This document shows, piece by piece, positions 44,857 to 53,997 of a stretch of DNA of 64,000 bases. Below the pieces are notes generated by a model, which worked only from the letters and a program-made list of their open reading frames with translations, did not search any database and was not told the origin of the DNA. The stretch comes from Mangrovimicrobium sp048323675 (GTDB taxonomy: Bacteria > Pseudomonadota > Gammaproteobacteria > Pseudomonadales > Halieaceae), in NCBI RefSeq assembly GCF_048323675.1, contig NZ_JBLWFK010000002.1:434001-498000 (forward strand). Direction: 5' to 3'. The stretch's first letter is position 1; every line of letters starts with the position of its first letter. A program made the translations under genes and the position numbers.

Positions 44857-47800
44857 GCACCGATTATTTGTGTTCACGGCTGGCAATGCCGCAGCGAGAG
44901 CTCATCTCGATGATTCAATCCGTAAACCGATTGATTGGCCAAAAATTAGCCACTGCTTTAACGGGGAGGCTGCCCAGTCTCTAGAGCAGCTCCATCAGCA
45001 GGTAGGGCTGTATGCCTGGGGGGCGGTACCGGGAGCACGCAATATCCCAAACTGGGAGCTGATGGCGCCAGGTGACTGGGTACTGTGTGTCTTCGACAGC
45101 ACCTACCATTATGTTGCTCAGGTTATCGAGAAGCACCACAACCCGGCAGCAGCGGAGACTGTCTGGAGTACCGACCCCGAGGGTCGCACGTGGGAGTACA
45201 TGTACTTCCTAACTAAGCCCACGAAGATCGAGGTGCCGCTCTCGGCTGTCAACCAGTACCTCTCCCAACAGTACATGGGGTTCGTGCCGATCTCTGATGC
45301 GAAGATTGGTCAGATTGAACAGGATTTTGGGTCGGTTGAGCGCTTCATCCAGCAGTCCCTCGTAGATCCGGTCTCCGATGCGTTGCAGTTCAAAGCGATT
45401 CTGTCGCGCTATAAGGAAGCAGGCGTCGTCTTCCAAAGCCTTCAACGAGGCCAGCAATACTTTGTGTCCGAGGTAGACGAGTCGCGCGCCCAAGTAGAAC
45501 GTATCGACGCTAATGCGCCAGCTACGGTCACCTTCTCATCGTACGAAACGGCTATCGGTCGGGCAAAAGAGGCGGGTGGGCGTATACCCTTTGCCGAAGT
45601 TCAGGGCACTGTTGCTATAGGTACCACTTGGTTACAGGGTGACCGGCTCTGGTGTGATACTGAACGGCGCAACGTCATTCTGTTGGACTCGCCTGCCGAA
45701 ACTGAAAACGCGCTGAAAGCTGCGATTTCTGCCTTGCGCGTAGATCGCTCTGGATCTGATGTAAAGCTGTATAAACCTGCAACCCTCGAAGCCGTGATTC
45801 GCGGCATCGAAGGCGGTGTACTTAAGACAAACGAATTCACCTTTGAGACACTGCTCCCAATAGTGCTCTCTATCTTTGAGCGGCGTAGTATTGAAGGAGA
45901 AGCGACTCAAGCGGCCATGGCATATTTCCACCTTGCCAGCGATCTGTTGTGGATGCTTGCTTACCACCAACCAAGCCAACCGATAACAAGCACACCTTCG
46001 CAGTCACAACTGGTAGAGCGCGTCCGGTTTGCCACGCTCAAAGGCGCATTCTGGGACATCCTTCAAAAGCCCGATGTGCGCGCGAGGGTACTCCAGCACA
46101 TCGAAGATACCTGGTTTTCACCGATGCATTACTTCCTTATTCGATCAAATTCAGATACGAGTTATGGCGATAAGCTGGGCGAGCGCTATGCCTACCACAA
46201 TCGGGTGCCGAATAGTCGGCGATTACTGGAAGGCGGGAAGATTATTGTCGACCGGAAAGTTAATGGGCAAGTACTGTTGCTCGGCCACGGCACGATGGCG
46301 ATGGGTGAAGACTTAGGGAAGGGCGCTGATGGCAATACCCACTTTGCAAATGACTATTCTGCGTGGACTTCGTCGATTCCCGAAAAGCCGCTAACCGATG
46401 AACTGAAGGCGTTAGTCCAGACGGTACCTAACTACAACGTGCAGCACGCTATACGCCCCCTCGATAAAGCGACGTTCGACGCGTTAGCGTCCTATATCGA
46501 TCCCAGCTACTCCGATAAACCCGAGCCGAAATCTCCGGAGCCGGTTATGACAGATGAGCCACTAAACCAAATCCTGTATGGGCCTCCTGGGACGGGTAAG
46601 ACTTATATCACTCGTGAAATCGCGGTGAAGATTGCTGATCCGGCGTGGTTTGAACATGCCAAAACAACCCTTTCTGGCGACCAGTTTACGAAGGCGATTT
46701 TTGATCGTTACCAGGCGCTAGTGGACGAGGAGAGGATTGTTTTCACCACATTTCACCAAAGTTTTGGCTATGAGGACTTTGTGGAGGGCATCCGAGCTAA
46801 TACGGATGAGGAAACCGGAGGGCTCCGCTATGACCTCGAGCCTGGTGTATTCAAACACATTGTGGATCGGGCAGGCCAGTCAGTCGGCGTTCATTCGACG
46901 CCTGGCCTCGCCGATGAGCCGACCATCTGGAAAATTTCTATCGGTCCGGTCGGTAAGACCGAACTCCGTAACTATTGCTTCGAACACGGGGAAGCAAGGG
47001 TCGGGTGGAATAAGCTCGGTGATTTAACGATTCCTTACGAAGACAGAACAGATGCAGCGAAGGCGGCATGGGATACGATGAAGGACGTGAATCGCCATGA
47101 CATTGAGCAATTCACGGAGACGGTAAAAATTGGCGATGTATTTTTGTGTTTGAAATCGAAAGAAACTATACAAGCTATTGGTATCGTGACATCCGACTAC
47201 TCGTACGACAATAGTCTCGAAGGTCATGTTGAGCCCAATTACCCTCAGGTCCGCAAGGTTAACTGGCTTGCGACTGATCTCGATCTGAATATTCTTAAAT
47301 TCAACAGAAAAAAGAAACTTCCCGTAAAAACGTTTTGTAAGCTCAATCGCATCAGCTGGGATAGTCTCGCGAAGGCTCTTGAAGAGGGGGGGCACCCGAT
47401 CGGAGGCTCGCCGGCCTCGCCGGAGATGAAGCCTAATTATGTTCTCATTATCGATGAAATCAACCGCGGTAACGTAGCCCGGGTGTTTGGAGAGCTCATT
47501 ACGTTATTGGAGCCCAGCAAGCGGATCGGCGCCAACGATGAAAGGGAAGTCGTGCTGCCCTATTCGAAAGAGCCGTTTGCGGTGCCCGACAATCTGTACG
47601 TAGTCGGCACGATGAATACGGCTGACAAATCCCTCGCACAAATTGATATAGCGCTGCGACGGCGCTTTGTCTTTAAAGAGATGCCGCCTCGGATGGAGCT
47701 CCTTTTGGGGACCAAAGTTCACGGTGTCGATCTTGGAGAGATGCTGGATATTATCAATCAGCGTATTGAAGTCTTGCTAGACCGCGACCATCTCATTGGA

Positions 47801-48106
47801 CACAGCTATTTTATGGATATAGCTACGCGTTCTACAGAGGCGGATAGGGCGGAGGAACTTAGCCGCGTATTCCAACACGCAATTTTGCCCCTGTTACAGG
47901 AGTACTTTTTTGATGATTGGGAGCGTATCGCCTGGGTCCTAAATGATGGCCAAAAAGCTGAGGGTGACAAGTTCATCCAGATAGGGGGCTCGAAATCGGT
48001 CGCAGATCTTTTCCCGGGTGATACGCAAGAGCAAGTGATGGATCGGCGGAACCGTATCAATCAAGGCGCGTTTTTGAGCGCTGCAGCGTACCAGGGAATT
48101 CTCTAG
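44849..48106 (+). CDS. mcrB: McrB-like AAA+ protein with EVE/PUA-like modules
   Basis: Motor subunit of a modified-DNA restriction system, 1085 residues, starting at the ATG inside the MazG gene end. The AAA core is McrB-type: GPPGTGKT (578-585), Walker B DEINRGN (869-875), and NTAD (923-926) followed by ALRRRFVF. The N-terminal 180 residues (GDWVLCVFDSTYHYVAQVIE, then PTKIEVPLSAV) look EVE/PUA-like. A second such stretch lies at about 430-510 (YHNRVPNSRRLLEGGKIIVD). A third is inserted within the AAA domain at about 690-845 (TIWKISIGPVGK, KIGDVFLCLKSKETIQAIGI, RKVNWLATDLD). EVE/PUA domains read modified bases. Domain limits are by eye; McrB identity is firm. Confidence 0.88.
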   Translation: MPEHRLFVFTAGNAAARAHLDDSIRKPIDWPKISHCFNGEAAQSLEQLHQQVGLYAWGAVPGARNIPNWELMAPGDWVLCVFDSTYHYVAQVIEKHHNPAAAETVWSTDPEGRTWEYMYFLTKPTKIEVPLSAVNQYLSQQYMGFVPISDAKIGQIEQDFGSVERFIQQSLVDPVSDALQFKAILSRYKEAGVVFQSLQRGQQYFVSEVDESRAQVERIDANAPATVTFSSYETAIGRAKEAGGRIPFAEVQGTVAIGTTWLQGDRLWCDTERRNVILLDSPAETENALKAAISALRVDRSGSDVKLYKPATLEAVIRGIEGGVLKTNEFTFETLLPIVLSIFERRSIEGEATQAAMAYFHLASDLLWMLAYHQPSQPITSTPSQSQLVERVRFATLKGAFWDILQKPDVRARVLQHIEDTWFSPMHYFLIRSNSDTSYGDKLGERYAYHNRVPNSRRLLEGGKIIVDRKVNGQVLLLGHGTMAMGEDLGKGADGNTHFANDYSAWTSSIPEKPLTDELKALVQTVPNYNVQHAIRPLDKATFDALASYIDPSYSDKPEPKSPEPVMTDEPLNQILYGPPGTGKTYITREIAVKIADPAWFEHAKTTLSGDQFTKAIFDRYQALVDEERIVFTTFHQSFGYEDFVEGIRANTDEETGGLRYDLEPGVFKHIVDRAGQSVGVHSTPGLADEPTIWKISIGPVGKTELRNYCFEHGEARVGWNKLGDLTIPYEDRTDAAKAAWDTMKDVNRHDIEQFTETVKIGDVFLCLKSKETIQAIGIVTSDYSYDNSLEGHVEPNYPQVRKVNWLATDLDLNILKFNRKKKLPVKTFCKLNRISWDSLAKALEEGGHPIGGSPASPEMKPNYVLIIDEINRGNVARVFGELITLLEPSKRIGANDEREVVLPYSKEPFAVPDNLYVVGTMNTADKSLAQIDIALRRRFVFKEMPPRMELLLGTKVHGVDLGEMLDIINQRIEVLLDRDHLIGHSYFMDIATRSTEADRAEELSRVFQHAILPLLQEYFFDDWERIAWVLNDGQKAEGDKFIQIGGSKSVADLFPGDTQEQVMDRRNRINQGAFLSAAAYQGIL

Positions 48107-48110
48107 TACT

Positions 48111-49484
48111 ATGCAGCCACGTCGATGTCATACGGTCCGAGAGTACGGCATGGTGACCTACGACACCAGCCGCCGCCCTGACATCGACACAGCTGTAGTA
48201 GAAAAAGCTACCTTTGATTGGTTGTTGGAGTTGCAAGGACATTGGAAGGGGGAGGGGGCGCTTCTAAGGTTAGTGAATCGGCGAGCCCTGCGCCTTGAGA
48301 ATTATGTCGGCTACTTAGAGAGCCCAGCAGGTGAGGGCATCGAAATTCTGCCAAAAACCGAGCAGCGAGTCCCTTCAGACGCAACGCTGAAAAGGTCGCG
48401 TACCTTGTTACGGAGAATGTTGGCAGCCACTTCGGCTCTATCGCCCCGCGAAGCTGACGCAGCGGTCCTTGAGCGCAGTGACGACCCGCTTCATGAATGG
48501 GTGATTGGTTGTTATTTGAGCGAACTGAAGGAGTTGGTCCGTCGAGGGCTACGCTTTGATTATCTCGATGTCGAAGAAGAGACGACGCACTTACGGGGCC
48601 GGTTGCTGCTAGAGCGCCAGCTCAGACAGCCACCAAGTCGACAACACCGCTTTCAAATTCGACACCAGCTCTATACCCCTAATCGTCGAGAGAATCGATT
48701 ACTGCGCAATGCACTCGACATTGTACTGCGACTCACGCATCTACCTGAACACTGGCGCCTGGCTAATGAGCTGCGACATCAATTAAATGAGATTGTGCCC
48801 TACCGTGAGCCGCTCAAAGAACTGCCTCGCTGGGCCCATAACAAGCTCATGCGCCACTATGCCGCCATACGTCCTTGGTGCTCGGTTGTCCTCGAACAGC
48901 TCAATCCGGATTTTCAGCGTGGGCAATATCGGGGTATTGCGATGCTCTATCCAATGGAGCGACTGTTTGAGGGCTATGTGGCCAGCCAATTCCGGCAATC
49001 GTTGGCTGGTCAGGGCCGGCTGCGTACGCAGGTCTCACGCCATAGCCTCGTCCATCACCAACCCGAAGGTGCTGCTGAACCTCAGCCTTGGTTTCGCCTG
49101 AAACCGGACCTCGTCTATGACCAGTGCGATGTCCGTATAGTCATGGATACCAAATGGAAGCTCATCGATGGCAATAAGGCGTCAAGCTCTGAAAAATACG
49201 AGCTGAGCCAAGCGGATTTCTATCAGCTGGCGGCTTACGGTGAAAAATATCTTGAGGGCGAGGGGCACCTCCTACTGATCTATCCGGCGTATCAGCTTTT
49301 TAGCAGTCCCTTGCCTGCGTTTCGTTTTCGCGAGAAGTTGGTGCTATGGGTGGTGCCGTTTGATTTAGAGAAGGGCGTTCTGATTTCGGGTGCCTGGTGC
49401 GACGCGGTGCCAGCGTTACTACCGACAACAGTTCCGCATGGGAGAGGTACGAATTCTGTGCCTCACTCAGATCAAGCAGCCTAG
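48111..49484 (+). CDS. mcrC: McrC nuclease subunit
   Basis: Endonuclease partner of McrB, 457 residues, four bases after the McrB-like stop. The N-terminal part (TVREYGMVTY, YVGYLESPAGEGIEILPKTE) is the McrC domain that stimulates the McrB GTPase. The PD-(D/E)xK site is complete: D333 in KPDLVYDQCD, D346 and K348 in VMDTKWK. QADFYQLAAYGEKYL and LLLIYPAYQ continue the nuclease fold. Together with the upstream gene it should cut DNA carrying modified bases. Confidence 0.92.
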   Translation: MQPRRCHTVREYGMVTYDTSRRPDIDTAVVEKATFDWLLELQGHWKGEGALLRLVNRRALRLENYVGYLESPAGEGIEILPKTEQRVPSDATLKRSRTLLRRMLAATSALSPREADAAVLERSDDPLHEWVIGCYLSELKELVRRGLRFDYLDVEEETTHLRGRLLLERQLRQPPSRQHRFQIRHQLYTPNRRENRLLRNALDIVLRLTHLPEHWRLANELRHQLNEIVPYREPLKELPRWAHNKLMRHYAAIRPWCSVVLEQLNPDFQRGQYRGIAMLYPMERLFEGYVASQFRQSLAGQGRLRTQVSRHSLVHHQPEGAAEPQPWFRLKPDLVYDQCDVRIVMDTKWKLIDGNKASSSEKYELSQADFYQLAAYGEKYLEGEGHLLLIYPAYQLFSSPLPAFRFREKLVLWVVPFDLEKGVLISGAWCDAVPALLPTTVPHGRGTNSVPHSDQAA

Positions 49485-49604
49485 AGTAGGGCAGGAGCGA
49501 ATGATACCCCCCTCTGATTCAGATTTTTAGTTAAAGCTAGAAATTGCTAACGGTCATTAGGAAAGCAATAGAAATATATTTAATTCTGGAAAAGATGGCA
49601 AAAT

Positions 49605-51794
49605 ATGTATAGTAAACACCTATTTCATTTCGCGATGATACATGAGGAATTTGGCCGGAGCGGGGACATTTTTCGAGGGCTTATGCCTCTTTTTGCCCCT
49701 ATAGTCGCTCAAAATTCGGGGAAATATTTCTCGAGTGAAAACTTCTGTAATCAGGTTGATACGTTTTATGGGATAAAAATGCATCCGTTTGTTGCCGAAG
49801 ACTTTGCACCAAAGATGGCCGAATTCGGATTACTTGAAGAGCATGTTACTGAACATTTACGACAATACAAATATAAGACCATTGACACCACAGATAAGAG
49901 CAATGAGGAGGAATTTGAAGGGCTCTTTATCCGTTTTAAAGAATTTGCTTTGAAACTATTATCACGTTTAAAGAGCGATTTAAGTGATGTTGATTTTGAC
50001 TCAGAGTTCATGTCTCGATTGGCTAGGTATGGTTTGGATACTGAGGATTCTGCTACAAATGGAGACGGTGAAAATCAGTCAGGCCAATTAGGACAAGAAC
50101 TGGATTACGCATTTGCCAGATTTGTAGAAAATGTATATTTGGAATCTGGCCGCGATCAAACTCTTTTAGAGGAGGCATTTTCTGGGGCCGTATTAGCTGA
50201 AGTGGTCTTGAGCCTACGAGAGCCTAGTATTGATAAGAAAGATATTCATGGAAAATGCTTTTACATCGACGCCCCCATTTTGATAAACCTACTTGGTTTT
50301 TCAGATGATTATTCAATTACATGCTCAAGAACAATCGCAGAACAAATTGTTGAATTAGGTGGAGTTTTAACTACTACTGATTTTTATTTGGAAGAGCTTC
50401 GTACGATAATAAGAAACTCTCTGGAAAACTATAGAAATAGAGGACCACGTAGATCTAACTTAGATAGTTATCTGTTCCAAAATCCCGGAAAAGTAGCTGA
50501 AGTGAGAGCCTGTCAGAATCGAGTAAGCTCTCTCCTGGAGTCGAAAGGGTTTAGTCTTGGCAACCAATATGTTGGAGTAGCATCAAAGGAGTCATCTCAA
50601 AGGGCAGTAAGTCTAAAAAATAGCTTAATGCCTCATTTGGGACATTACAGAATTCATGACTCGTTAGAGCATGATGCATTGATGATTTCCTACGTAGTCT
50701 CTCATCATGGATTTGACTCTATACAAAATGTCGCTGAATCAAAATCATTTTTTGTAACCAAAAATAGCAGACTGGTTCAGCGCGCTTCTACATACTTGTA
50801 TAACGCAGGAATATTCAATAAACCTGATTTAGCACCAATGCTTACGGAAAAGAATTTAGCTATGCTCCTCTGGATAATTGCTGGGGGGAAAGGGAAAGAT
50901 GTTTCTTCATTGGTGCTAGTAAGTAACTGCAATAGGGTTGTACAGCATCGACGCAATCTATTCGAGGGCATTCGAGAGTTTCTGTCCTCTGTTGATCCAG
51001 AAAAACGCGCCTTATACGAAGGAATGATAACAGACGATAGAGCGCTTTACTTTTTAATGGATGAGGCGTGTGGTGACTTCGAGACAATTTCGCCTGAGAA
51101 CGTTACATCTGTTTTTGAAAGAGCCATGATTAAAGTAACTGAGCGTGTCGAGGAGGATGCGAAACAAGATTATGAGAAAGCCCTTAGAGCGATTAGGGCC
51201 GAGTCACAATCTGAAATTGAGAAAATTCAAAACGAACTCGACAAAATTAGAGGAATGTCCGAGGTTGAAACCTCCAAAGCACGCAAGGAACAATTGCTTG
51301 AGGACCAAATTGAGCTAGACAAGATGAAGCGCGAGCTAATTGACTCATCACTTGAAAACAGGAGTTTGCATGGTGATCTCTCTAAAAAAAGTGAAGAGCT
51401 AGACAAGCTAAAAGCGAGAATTTCAGAAATTGAATTTAGTTTCGAAAAGATTAAGCAGGCAGCTGATGATGAGCGACAGACGAATATCGATAATGCGCGT
51501 CAGATGTTTGCGAGAACAGAGTATTACTCAAAGATTTTTCTTTCTCTGCTCTTTGCCGTGCTTGCATATTATTTGACGCATGTAGCGATAGATGAACCAA
51601 TTGATACGCCGGTAGTTGTGATTAAGCCGCTTTTTGTGCAATGGCTCACCGCATTGATCACCTTTATCACAACTCTATATTTTCCTGAGATTATATTTGG
51701 ACGAGTTGTTCGTGCGGCCGCTAAGTTTGCTGTCTCGTTACGTTACGGAAGGAAAATTGCGCGTAATTTACCTGGTTCCGATTTTAATGGTTAA
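49605..51794 (+). CDS. PIN-like nuclease with coiled coil and membrane anchor (unknown family)
   Basis: 729 residues, 120 bases after mcrC. I recognise no named family. The central part has a PIN-like layout: D222 in CFYIDAPILINLLGF, E263/E264 in TDFYLEELRTII, D357 in LEHDALMISYVVSHHG, and a strand FFVTKNSRLV at about 382-391. The N-terminal 200 residues are helical and acidic. About 505-640 is a long coiled coil (SEIEKIQNELDKIRGMSEVE and similar). Two transmembrane helices follow (about 642-660 and 675-695) with a basic tail. A nuclease tethered to the membrane suggests an abortive-infection-type effector; that role is inference from motif and neighbourhood. Confidence 0.7.
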   Translation: MYSKHLFHFAMIHEEFGRSGDIFRGLMPLFAPIVAQNSGKYFSSENFCNQVDTFYGIKMHPFVAEDFAPKMAEFGLLEEHVTEHLRQYKYKTIDTTDKSNEEEFEGLFIRFKEFALKLLSRLKSDLSDVDFDSEFMSRLARYGLDTEDSATNGDGENQSGQLGQELDYAFARFVENVYLESGRDQTLLEEAFSGAVLAEVVLSLREPSIDKKDIHGKCFYIDAPILINLLGFSDDYSITCSRTIAEQIVELGGVLTTTDFYLEELRTIIRNSLENYRNRGPRRSNLDSYLFQNPGKVAEVRACQNRVSSLLESKGFSLGNQYVGVASKESSQRAVSLKNSLMPHLGHYRIHDSLEHDALMISYVVSHHGFDSIQNVAESKSFFVTKNSRLVQRASTYLYNAGIFNKPDLAPMLTEKNLAMLLWIIAGGKGKDVSSLVLVSNCNRVVQHRRNLFEGIREFLSSVDPEKRALYEGMITDDRALYFLMDEACGDFETISPENVTSVFERAMIKVTERVEEDAKQDYEKALRAIRAESQSEIEKIQNELDKIRGMSEVETSKARKEQLLEDQIELDKMKRELIDSSLENRSLHGDLSKKSEELDKLKARISEIEFSFEKIKQAADDERQTNIDNARQMFARTEYYSKIFLSLLFAVLAYYLTHVAIDEPIDTPVVVIKPLFVQWLTALITFITTLYFPEIIFGRVVRAAAKFAVSLRYGRKIARNLPGSDFNG

Positions 51795-51918
51795 CCGAAA
51801 TGAATAAAAATATCTGTAATGTCACTTCGCGAATTTTTTGTATATTTGACGTGTTAATGCAAGAAAAATATAAATTGGTCGACAGACGACTAATATCTAT
51901 TTGAACCGGAGAGAAAAA

Positions 51919-53718
51919 TTGCCAAGTTTCAATACAGAAATTTCTACGTTTAAAGACATCGTTTCAAAGGCGAACTCTGGAGACTACAAACTTCCAGCTT
52001 TTCAGCGAAAGTGGAAGTGGAATAAGAAGCAGGTTCTATCTTTATACGACTCTCTACGAATGGGTTATCCCATCGGCGCTATATTGACTATGACTTCAGA
52101 GGATATAGCCAAGCTCAATCCGCGTCCGTTCTACGGCGTCAGCAAGAAAGCGGCTGCAAATTTGGTAACTTCTACGCTAATTCTCGACGGACAGCAGAGA
52201 ATTACAGCAGGTATTTCAATTTATTTTGGTATCTCGCAAGACCATGGCACTGAGTATTATATAGACGTAGGTAAATTGATGGCATTGGCGAAGGAGAGAA
52301 AGCTAAATGTCGAAGACGAGGATGCTGTAAAGAGTTTTGCAGATAGCATCGATACAGATGACGGTTATCTAGTTTCTAAGCCCAGGCGTAAGGATAGAGA
52401 GAGTCATTTGAAAGAGAATAATCTTATGTGGACTCCATATCTCACACAAGAGAATGAATCGAGATATAGCGAACTTTTAGACGAGCTATTCGATGCTAAG
52501 TCATACGAAAAAAAGTTTATTCGGAGAGTTGTTAAGACACACTTTTCTCCGAATCTCACGCATCAGGTTCCGATGATTGAACTGCCAAAGCATTTCGACC
52601 TTTCTGCCGTCAGTAGAGTGTTCACCACTATAAATACGACAGGCAAGTTGTTGACGCCATTTGAACTCGTCGTGGCCATATTGTTTCCGAACGATATTTT
52701 TCTTGAAGACGAAATAGAGGCCTATAAAAGTAAGTTTACTCATTATTCGAATATGGATAGCAACGGGGAAATTCTCCTACAGACGGTTGCCATGCTGTCT
52801 AATCTATCTCCAAAAAAGTCGGATTTGCCTAAGAATATAGACCACATCAATTATTCGAGATATGCTGATGAGGCTGCTCAGAAGCTAGAAAGGCTCGGCG
52901 TGTATCTTACGAACACGATGGGTGTTGCTCTAGATGTTAAGAGTAAATATATACCGTATGACGCGGTATTCGCGCCGATGGCCCTGGCGCTTGATTATGC
53001 AGAATCATTGACAGTGGCCTCTAAAAAAGGCGCTGCTAAAGATAAAATTGAAAAGTGGTTTGTCGGTTCTGTATTGAGTCAGCGTTATCAGGAGGGGGTG
53101 CATAACAAGCAATCAAAGGATTTCCATGATTTCAAAAGATGGGTTGATGGAGATATTGAGCCAGAGTGGATTGGTGATGTTGTAGTGCCTTTGCATCTTA
53201 AGTCCGCAAGTCCGTCCGGAGCTCTCGGTAAACTCGTGATCTGCATGCTAAATCGAGCGAAACCCAATGACCCTGTGCAAGGGGGGCAGATCGGCTATTT
53301 TAATACTGCGCCTAACACTCAAGATCACCACATATTTCCGACTCGTTGGGCAGCGAAAGGACTTATTGATGGAGAGGCAAAGAAGGATGATTACACTACT
53401 AATCTCGCGTTGAATATTATGCTTGTTGAAGCCACAACCAACGGTGATTGGCTAAACTTCTCTCCATTAGATCAAATTAATAATGCCGAAAGTGCTCGCG
53501 GTGACAAAGTTTACAGCGAATCCTATGAGAAACAGTTTATATCGAAGGAGGCGTATTCAATTTTGAAGAAGAGTTCACTCAACGTATCCGACTACGATAC
53601 TTTTATAGCAAAGCGGTTTGAAACTTTAGCGGCGCATTTTTCAAAAACGTATGGGTTTGCTACCCCAATTGGAGCTAGTGAAGAAGATGAAGAGCAAGAC
53701 CTTGAAGAACCTGCGTAG
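51919..53718 (+). CDS. DUF262-DUF1524 protein (GmrSD-like type IV restriction)
   Basis: 599 residues starting at TTG 51919, chosen because GGAGAG lies upstream; a TTG six codons earlier is the alternative. DUF262 (GmrS-like) is shown by YKLPAFQRKWKWNKKQVLSL, GYPIGAIL and the nucleotide-site DGQQR (90-94). The C-terminal DUF1524 (GmrD-like HNH) has DHHIFP (469-474), then TTNLALNIMLVE with later conserved positions. Single-chain GmrSD enzymes cut DNA with modified, often glucosylated, hydroxymethylcytosine. Some relatives respond instead to phosphorothioate marks, but no dnd/ssp genes are visible here. Confidence 0.87.
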   Translation: MPSFNTEISTFKDIVSKANSGDYKLPAFQRKWKWNKKQVLSLYDSLRMGYPIGAILTMTSEDIAKLNPRPFYGVSKKAAANLVTSTLILDGQQRITAGISIYFGISQDHGTEYYIDVGKLMALAKERKLNVEDEDAVKSFADSIDTDDGYLVSKPRRKDRESHLKENNLMWTPYLTQENESRYSELLDELFDAKSYEKKFIRRVVKTHFSPNLTHQVPMIELPKHFDLSAVSRVFTTINTTGKLLTPFELVVAILFPNDIFLEDEIEAYKSKFTHYSNMDSNGEILLQTVAMLSNLSPKKSDLPKNIDHINYSRYADEAAQKLERLGVYLTNTMGVALDVKSKYIPYDAVFAPMALALDYAESLTVASKKGAAKDKIEKWFVGSVLSQRYQEGVHNKQSKDFHDFKRWVDGDIEPEWIGDVVVPLHLKSASPSGALGKLVICMLNRAKPNDPVQGGQIGYFNTAPNTQDHHIFPTRWAAKGLIDGEAKKDDYTTNLALNIMLVEATTNGDWLNFSPLDQINNAESARGDKVYSESYEKQFISKEAYSILKKSSLNVSDYDTFIAKRFETLAAHFSKTYGFATPIGASEEDEEQDLEEPA

Positions 53719-53997
53719 TCAATTCTTGTCAATTCACTCGTAAACTTAATGCATGAGTTGCATCTGTCCTTGGGGGCTTCGCCTATACTATGGTTTGTCC
53801 CCACATGGTCAGTGCGTGAAGTGTGCCCTCCGTAGGTATCAGTGTTGAATCTTGGTTTCTAGTAGTTTTCAATTCCCTGGCAAGGCTAATGAGAGGTGGT
53901 CATATTCTAATCAGGTGGCATCGTTCCGTCGAATCTAGCTGAAGGAAACCGGTGCTGCTATAGTGCCTGTTCCCAGCTTTAAACACACGGATGTGTT

